Origin: Gymnopilus junonius | Taxonomy: Eukaryota > Basidiomycota > Agaricomycetes > Agaricales > Galerinaceae | Assembly: GCA_015501075.1 (NCBI GenBank) | Contig: JADNYJ010000050.1 | Coordinates: 124,001-188,000 of the forward strand | DNA: 64,000 bases | Direction of reading: 5' to 3' | Shown: positions 58,472 to 64,000 of the stretch, piece by piece | Numbering within the stretch: position 1 is the stretch's first letter | Layout: every line of letters begins with the position of its first letter | Translations under genes and position numbers: made by a program | The notes under the pieces: generated by a model | The model's input: only the letters and a program-made list of their open reading frames with translations | What the model was told of the DNA's origin: nothing | Database searches by the model: none

Positions 58472-60008
58472 ATGTCCACCGATAGCGCGTCTACGGCAGT
58501 AAAGGACAACTTAGACTCCTCTGCGTCTCAGAATAAACCAAAGTGAGTTCAATCGACACGCCCGCTTAGTGGAATTTCCTCATTTCGGTCCCGCTGCCGT
58601 TCAACAAGATCAACCGCCGTCGCGAGAGTCGTCCTTCCTACCGCAGATGTAGATACCGATGAGGAACCCCCAGAAGACGGAGAGGAGGAGACAGACGACG
58701 GGGATTTTTTGGCCGACTTTCCTGATGATACAGAGGTAAGATCTCTTGAACCACCCAGCGATGACCTTATCCATGAACCTTTCAACCTTACAGGACTTGG
58801 AGCTCGTCCACGCAAGGATAGGATCCCTGACAGGCTTGCGTCTGGCAAGATTTGCGGAGCACCTGAAGAAACTCTGCCTAAGACAGAACTTTATATCTCA
58901 GCTGGATCCGGAAATATTTCACCAACTGACCAAGCTGGAAGAGCTGGATTTATATGATAACAAGGTGAAGGACCTGGAGGATGCTTTGGACAAGCTTTCG
59001 AATTTAACGTGAGCCTGTATTAGTTCCTCATACAGACTTTAACAACTCAAATTCTTTATGAAGCATCTTAGATTTATCATTCAATCTGCTGCGATCTGTG
59101 CCTGACCGCCTAGAATTCCTGCCATCTCTTCAGACGGTTTATTTTGTGCAAAATAAGATCAGCAAGATAACGGGACTAGGTCATGTGTTAACCTGAAGAG
59201 CCTGGAGTTGGGAGGCAACAGGATTCGCGTGAGTATCATTTAATTATGTATCAGATATACTTAGTAGATTTCTCATGCAGAAAATCGAAAACCTCGATTC
59301 GCTGGTCAATCTGGAAGAATTATGGTTAGGAAAGAATAAAATCGCCAAGCTGGAGGTGCACCGAATCTCTTCGAGTCATACTACTATCCGTACCGACGCT
59401 TCTCGTCTAGGGTCTGCAAAATCTCAAGAAACTGAAAACCCTTTCACTTCAGTCAAACAGAATAACAAAGATAGAAGGTCTCGAGGAACTTGGCGAATTG
59501 GATCAATTATATCTTAGTCACAATGGTATCGAGCGACTAGAGGGTTTAGGCAACAATGTATGGATAAGCTTACTATTTATTTTTTTTCTTCGATTAACCA
59601 TTCCTAAATGTCAGCTTAACCTTTCAACTCTGGATGTTGGAAGCAATTTTATTCCGGCCATTGAAAACCTGTCCCACTTGAAAAATATAGAAGAGCTATG
59701 GGTACGCCCTTTCACCTTCGACGATCTCTTAGCACTTCTGACCATCCTTCGCCCAGATGAATGGCAACAAGATACCCGATTTGACAGCTCTCGAGCCACA
59801 ACTGAAGGCTCTTCCTAACCTGACCACATTGTATCTAGAAGCAAATCCTTGTCAAACTAACGACAGGTCTGGATACAGAAGGAAGATCCAAATCGCGCTT
59901 CCGCAACTACAGCAGATAGATGCGACGTATGCATTATGAATCTTTGACCTCGTGGACTATTTGCTGAAAGTTTTTCTTCTCAGATACACAAGAGCGGGCG
60001 CGCAGTGA
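58472..60008 (+). CDS. SDS22: SDS22 leucine-rich-repeat regulator of protein phosphatase 1
   Basis: Binds and matures the catalytic subunit of protein phosphatase 1 in the nucleus and is essential in yeasts. About 370 residues from nine or so exons. An acidic N-terminus (DTDEEPPEDGEEETDDGDFL) precedes the 22-residue LRRs: HLKKLCLRQNFISQLDPEIF, LEELDLYDNKVKDLEDALDK, LQTVYFVQNKISKITGLGH, LKSLELGGNRIRKIENLDSL, VNLEELWLGKNKIAKLE, then LDQLYLSHNGIERLEGLGNN and STLDVGSNFIPAIENLSHLK. The LRR cap TLYLEANPCQTNDRSGYRRK is followed by IQIALPQLQQIDATYTRAGA. One break: at 59184 the repeat GLGHCVNLKSLELGG needs one more T (CAT GTG instead of CAT TGT G) to stay in frame; without it a stop follows at once. 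Since the gene is expected to be essential, a one-base assembly deletion is the best explanation. All introns are GT–AG. Confidence 0.93.
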
Positions 60009-60604
60009 AGCGGCTTGCGTGAAAGTCTATTATATCTTTTAAATTATTGGGGACAAGTCAACGCGAAATTATGTGGGATTTTGTTGCTGGGGGTTTTGAC
60101 AGCAATCTGCCGAGCTTGCTGCAGTTGAAAGGATTGCACTGCAGACGGGGCATTTTCCTACTTTTATCATATATTTTGGAAGAATTTTGAATCAGCGGAA
60201 GAAAGAATTAACGGCTCAGAACCACTTGATCATAAGGAATATCAGAAATAATATTCATAAGACCAATTGCAAAGGTTACAAGACAAGTAAGACGACAACA
60301 AGCAGGAGGCTGACAGTAATGATGAATACACGAGTTAAAGGGAGATCAACAACCAAGAGAGATGCCAAATGGAGTCCAAGAGAGGGAGAAGGGAAAGCAA
60401 AGGACTAGGAAGTCTTGGAGAGCAAGCAAAGCGAATATTAACGCTACAGATTAAGGTCTAGATAACATGTAACAAGGGTGAGTAAGTATACAATTACACA
60501 TAAAAATACAGATGAAGAGGAAAAAGAGTTCAGAATGTTATCATTAAAAATTGGAGTTGAAGTTGAATGCGTCATGGAATCGTTTGAAGTCGTTCAGGGA
60601 CACT
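60009..60604. other. Convergent intergenic region, SDS22 / BTG-like gene
   Basis: About 600 purine-rich bases holding two 3' UTRs. The short plus-strand frame at 60187–60408 is Lys/Arg/Asn/Thr-rich, as expected from the base bias, and is unsupported. Confidence 0.5.
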
Positions 60605-61764
60605 TTAAAAGCGAGTGCCGCGCCTCCAAGACATAGCGGAGGAGGCGGCATTTTGGGTTGGGGTAGGGGTCTTCTTGCCGCCAATGGGAGCACGGTACCT
60701 GGGTGCCGCATCAGCTTTGGGAGCCTTTGAGGCACCACCAAGCATGACACCGCCTGTGAGGACGGTGCTCACTCCACCTTGGTAGAGATACTTGGTCACT
60801 TCCTTCTTATTGGAGTCGTTGACAACGCGGGGAGCAACAGGTTGGCGAGGAACGAAGGCGGGTGCGTGCCTGTTGATAGTAGTAGGCTTAACAGAAGTCG
60901 TGGCCGGAGGAGTAATTGTTATTCGGGGCTTGGTAGAAGCCAAGAAATCGAAAGAAGATGTCGAAGATACAGAAGTGACGCTTTCGTCGTCGGAAGAGAA
61001 AGAGAAAGAAGATAGACGGGAGCTTGGCCTTGAACTGTCCGGAGAAGATAAGGGCTCCGGGGAAGAAAGAGGGGAGGGGAATGATGTCGTAACCATGGGT
61101 ATGAAGGTCGTAGGAATATCGATATCGATGGAGGGGAAGCGTTCGCGGGTCGGGCTGGGCGACAGAATTGCGGTCCTTGAGATCATGGCGAAGATCTCAT
61201 CGGCCTCCTTTTCGTGCTCTGATTCAAGAAGCTGCTGAGCGAGGGTACGGGTATGCGCACGAGCAACAGCAGAGCTGACAGTAGCGCGCAAGGATGCTTG
61301 CATGGCGGACTGTTGTCCGAGTTTGCTGATCGGGACTTGGGGCTGTTCCTCCGTAAGATGAGCAAGCAGAGCGCGCTTGGCAGGGGTCAAGGTCTGCTCT
61401 GACCAAATGGTGATGGGCTGGGGCTTGGGTCCGAGATAGAGGACCACAACCGAGTGAGCATCTAGGACGATGTCAAAGTCGCGATCGCCCAAAAGCTTCA
61501 TCCAGTGCGCCCAATGCAAGCCTGAGGCAATGCAGGCGGCAAAGATGGGGCGGGGAGGAATAGAGGAGGCAGACAATGACAGAATGAGTCTACCATCCCG
61601 AGCCGGGTTATAGGAACTGTTGAGAGTCGTGCGGAGGATAGTCTTGAGAGTGTTGACCATCTCGGGAGCTTGAGTGAGAATCAAGGGGCGTGTCAAGAAG
61701 GCAATGGCTGAGTGATGCAGGCGGGGACAGTGCTGGCGGTGGATGGGGCGTTGTAGAAAGCCAT
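60605..61764 (-). CDS. BTG/Tob-like antiproliferative-domain protein
   Basis: Probable fungal member of the BTG/Tob family, whose animal members bind the Caf1 deadenylase and slow proliferation. The domain spans about 61440–61720: SAIAFLTRPLILTQAPEMVN and NTLKTILRTTLNSSYNPARD, then PPRPIFAACIASGLHWAHWM, KLLGDRDFDIVLDAHSVVVL. The PPRPI.AAC and LLG.R.FD..LD patterns are those I associate with fungal BTG domains. A Ser-rich low-complexity region and a Gly/Lys-rich end (ASSAMSWRRGTRF) follow, giving about 385 residues. The natural start, ATG at 61764 (MAFYNAPSTASTVPACI), is one frame off from SAIAFL; a single missing base between about 61706 and 61720 would join them. In the present frame there is no ATG before MVNTLK. 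The family call rests on pattern memory and is moderate. Confidence 0.65.
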
Positions 61765-62261
61765 TTGAGTCGTTGGATTGTAGAAGAAAGTAATCGTAAG
61801 TGGAAACTGAAGGTTCGTGAGGAATTATCGACCGGCGATTGATAGAGAACACTAGAAAATGCGACTAGTCGTTGAAATAGACGAATAAGGAATCTACGAA
61901 AAGGACTTTAGACAGTCATCCAAGTATATTTGAAAGGCTGGAACTGACCTCCAGAGATATGGAACGTGAGTGGGCAGACGAGTAAAAGGAATCTAAACGA
62001 AGCTGGGATGGCTAGCAAGCAGAGGAGTTCAGGAGAGGACCTGTTGGGGGATCTGACCGAGGAATAGCAGCCCATATTTATAACGAAACCGTCGCCGCGA
62101 GTACGCCCGTACAATAGCCCAACATTGTCGTTGTAGTGATAGCTACGGCCATTGTCCATTCACAAATTGACATTGTTCTATTAGCCGATGTCGCACCACG
62201 TGATGGCGCATAATGCCTGTCAGTTATGTAATCCAAACATTGGACTGCTTGGCTCCGACTC
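61765..62261. promoter_or_regulatory. Divergent promoter, BTG-like gene / CCDC174
   Basis: About 500 bases between opposing starts; promoters of both genes and the BTG-like 5' leader must lie here. A TATA-like stretch (tttataacg) lies near 62075–62083 in the middle. The minus-strand open frames show no family features. Confidence 0.45.
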
Positions 62262-63772
62262 ATGTCGCATGCGAGCAAATCGAAAGCCAAAGGAATCAGC
62301 GCCAGCTCTTTTTTTGATCTCAAGGCCGAGCTTTCTAAACAGGAAGTCGAGTTCGCGAAAGCTAAGGCCGCAGGAAATGTCAAACCAATTGTAGGCGGCA
62401 TAAAGCGTCCTGACAAGGTACGTGTCTTTCCAATATCTGTACCCAACTTAATACTCACAATACACCTTAGAAACCTTCCGTATGGGCTCGTCAGAACAAG
62501 GGCGTCAGCGCGCGAGCAATTAGAGATATAGAATTGGAGGAAGTTACTAAACCTACCCTTGACTCGGCCCGCGCAACCTTGGAGAGAAAGGCTAAGATCT
62601 ATGAAAAGCTACGAAAAGGAAAGACTGGTGGCTTGAGCGACGTACAGTATGATGCGCTTTTGGTAGACGTACGTTCTTCTTTACGCATGCGCCGCCTTTC
62701 GACGGTTGTTGATATCACACAGTTTGACTCTGGCACGGCGATGTCAAAGTACTATGAGGCAGATAGTGCCGACGAGGACGAGAGCTTGAGGGTGCCTGTT
62801 CCACCAACTGATGTATGTTTCTGTAATCCTCGCCAGTTTATCTTGCTGATACTTGGCAAAGGACGACCCTATTGTAGAATACGAAGATGAGTTTGGACGG
62901 ATACGCACCGCGCGGCGTTCCGAAGTTCCAAGAAACCTGAGGACGGACCTTGAAGAAACTGTGGACGAAGACGAGTAAGCTATCCGATAAGCTATGCATA
63001 GTTACTGCTCACAAGCCACGCTCTTTGACAGAGATATCATCATCCGTAAGTCTGAATTTGCATAAAGCACAAGCATAATGCTGACCGTGCAGCAGGAAAC
63101 CCTGTGAACCACTTCCCGACTTACCAGCCATCCGAGGAACACTTGGCGGAGATTGCTAAAGCTTTTTCGGAGGAGAATAATCCGTTAAATATTCACTACG
63201 ATGCTTCTAGGGAAGTGCGCGCCAAAGGAGCTGGCTTTTACCAATTCTCTGCGGATGAAGAAACAAGAAAAGCACAATTAGAAGAACTCAAAGCATCTAG
63301 GGAAGAGACTGAGCGCATACGAAAAGAAATGGGTGCTGAGGATATCAAATCAGGAGAGTTTGAGGGTATGAGAGATGGCGAAGCGGGTACTGCAGGCGCC
63401 ACTGGCATCCAGAGCAGAGCCATGGAGAAAAGAAAGAGGGATATTGAGGAACGAAGACAGCTGCTGGAGGCCAAGAGGCGCAAGTTAAGGGGGACAGACG
63501 CACCTACACCTCCTTCCGATTCTATTTCTTCGAGTTCTTCACAACATCCTGCAAAAGAGGTTGCCCCACGGCCCACGATACCAGTAGTGCCTTCAGTCCT
63601 CTCCAAACCAATTCCAAGCAAGCAAGAGAAGAAACCTGTCGAAGCATCAACCGATCCGTTCGCCGCCTTGGAAGCATTGTCCCAAGGCAAAGGCAAGAAT
63701 AATGTGAAATCCGTTAATGATGCAGACTCTTTTCTAGCTCAATTAGAAGAAGAATTCCTTGGATCAAAATGA
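62262..63772 (+). CDS. CCDC174: CCDC174 family coiled-coil nuclear protein (DUF4078)
   Basis: Conserved nuclear protein associated with the spliceosome/exon-junction machinery in animals; the fungal role is untested. About 400 residues from six exons: MSHASKSKAKGISASSFFDL, LKAELSKQEVEFAKAKAAGN, then after the first intron KPSVWARQNKGVSARAIRD. Next are ARATLERKAKIYEKLRKGKT, an acidic block SADEDESLRVPVPPTDDDPI and the DEFGR motif (VEYEDEFGRIRTARRSEVPR). After a small exon comes the DUF4078 core GAGFYQFSADEETRKAQLEE, followed by LKASREETERIRKEM. The C-terminus has a basic coiled coil (MEKRKRDIEERRQLLEAKRR) and ends DSFLAQLEEEFLGSK. All six exons join in frame. The ATG at 62262 begins the conserved block. 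Confidence 0.88.
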
Positions 63773-63799
63773 AGAAATAACTCCGATGCTCATAATATC

Positions 63800-63961
63800 T
63801 CAGTCTATACAATCTCTCCCTTCGATCTCGATACTCATTATTCCAGTCTTGCTCTCCATGCCTTCGTACTTCTTCCACCAACCTTTCCGGACAGCGAAGG
63901 GAAAATCTGTCGCCTGTTTTACCATACGTAACTGTTTCCTCACCCCGACTTTCTCGGCGTT
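63800..63961 (-). CDS. Last exon of an unidentified gene at the right edge (partial)
   Basis: A 53-codon open stretch on the minus strand begins after an acceptor-like TAGCAG (intron side 63962 onward) and ends with a stop at 63800–63802, 28 bases from the CCDC174 stop. It reads NAEKVGVRKQLRMVKQATDF and FAVRKGWWKKYEGMESKTGI, ending EIEGRDCID. The mixed charged/aromatic composition looks like a real protein end, unlike the longer overlapping minus-strand frame across 63714–63998, which starts at the window edge and runs antisense into the CCDC174 stop region. I do not recognise the family. The rest of the gene lies beyond the window. Confidence 0.4.
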   Translation of the reverse strand, partial: NAEKVGVRKQLRMVKQATDFPFAVRKGWWKKYEGMESKTGIMSIEIEGRDCID

Positions 63962-64000
63962 CTGCTACTTCTTCCTTGCCTTCGACGACATTCCGCATGT

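Noticed and set aside
63714..63998. 94-codon minus-strand frame at the right edge
   Set aside because: Runs antisense into the CCDC174 stop region; a shorter frame with a splice acceptor explains this region better.

Overview
The window is nuclear DNA of a filamentous basidiomycete, most likely an agaricomycete mushroom. Genes are dense and lie on both strands. Almost every coding region is cut by many GT–AG introns of about 50–60 nt. The gene content is typically agaricomycete: a WC-2-type PAS/GATA regulator, a DUF6699 protein, a CHAT–TPR gene, a Ser/Thr-rich GPI protein and an AT-hook protein. I saw no tRNA, rRNA, CRISPR array or intact transposon.

Layout. 1–8 kb: a PMC1-type calcium P-type ATPase and the mRNA-export WD40 protein RAE1. 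8–14.5 kb: three minus-strand lipid/sterol-type enzymes in a row (cytochrome P450, ERG3-type sterol C-5 desaturase, DUF1295/steroid-reductase-like membrane protein). 15–18 kb: an AT-hook/Myb-like protein and the tethering subunit VPS51. 18–23.6 kb: an accessory island with a broken CHAT–TPR gene and a broken fungal kinase-like gene. 23.6–31 kb: housekeeping genes (YIPF6-like Golgi protein, proteasome ATPase RPT2, an F-box-like protein, elongation factor IWS1/SPN1). 31–36 kb: a disordered Ser/Pro-rich protein and a long, strongly pyrimidine-rich non-coding tract. 36–45.7 kb: a very compact divergent pair (small membrane protein / TPR protein), a Ca3427-like solute-binding-fold protein, the complete telomerase reverse transcriptase gene and a glutathione peroxidase. 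45.8–53.5 kb: a mitochondrial-carrier-like protein, a GPI-anchored secreted protein, arginine methyltransferase PRMT5 and an ankyrin protein. 53.8–64 kb: WC-2-like regulator, DUF6699 protein, SDS22, a BTG/Tob-like antiproliferative protein, CCDC174 and the last exon of an unknown gene.

Most neighbours look functionally unrelated, as is usual in such genomes. The P450–desaturase–reductase run and the CHAT/kinase island are the exceptions worth attention.

A recurrent anomaly runs through the window. Several conserved genes (ERG3-type desaturase twice, WC-2, SDS22, BTG-like, AT-hook protein) are broken by what looks like loss of a single base, mostly next to a short homopolymer, while the protein continues perfectly in the next frame. 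SDS22 is expected to be essential, so I read these mainly as uncorrected indel errors in the assembly rather than true pseudogenes. The CHAT and kinase relics also carry nonsense changes and are more convincingly decayed.

Exon limits were read by eye from splice consensus and protein-family continuity. Gene ends are start and stop codons; UTRs are not included.
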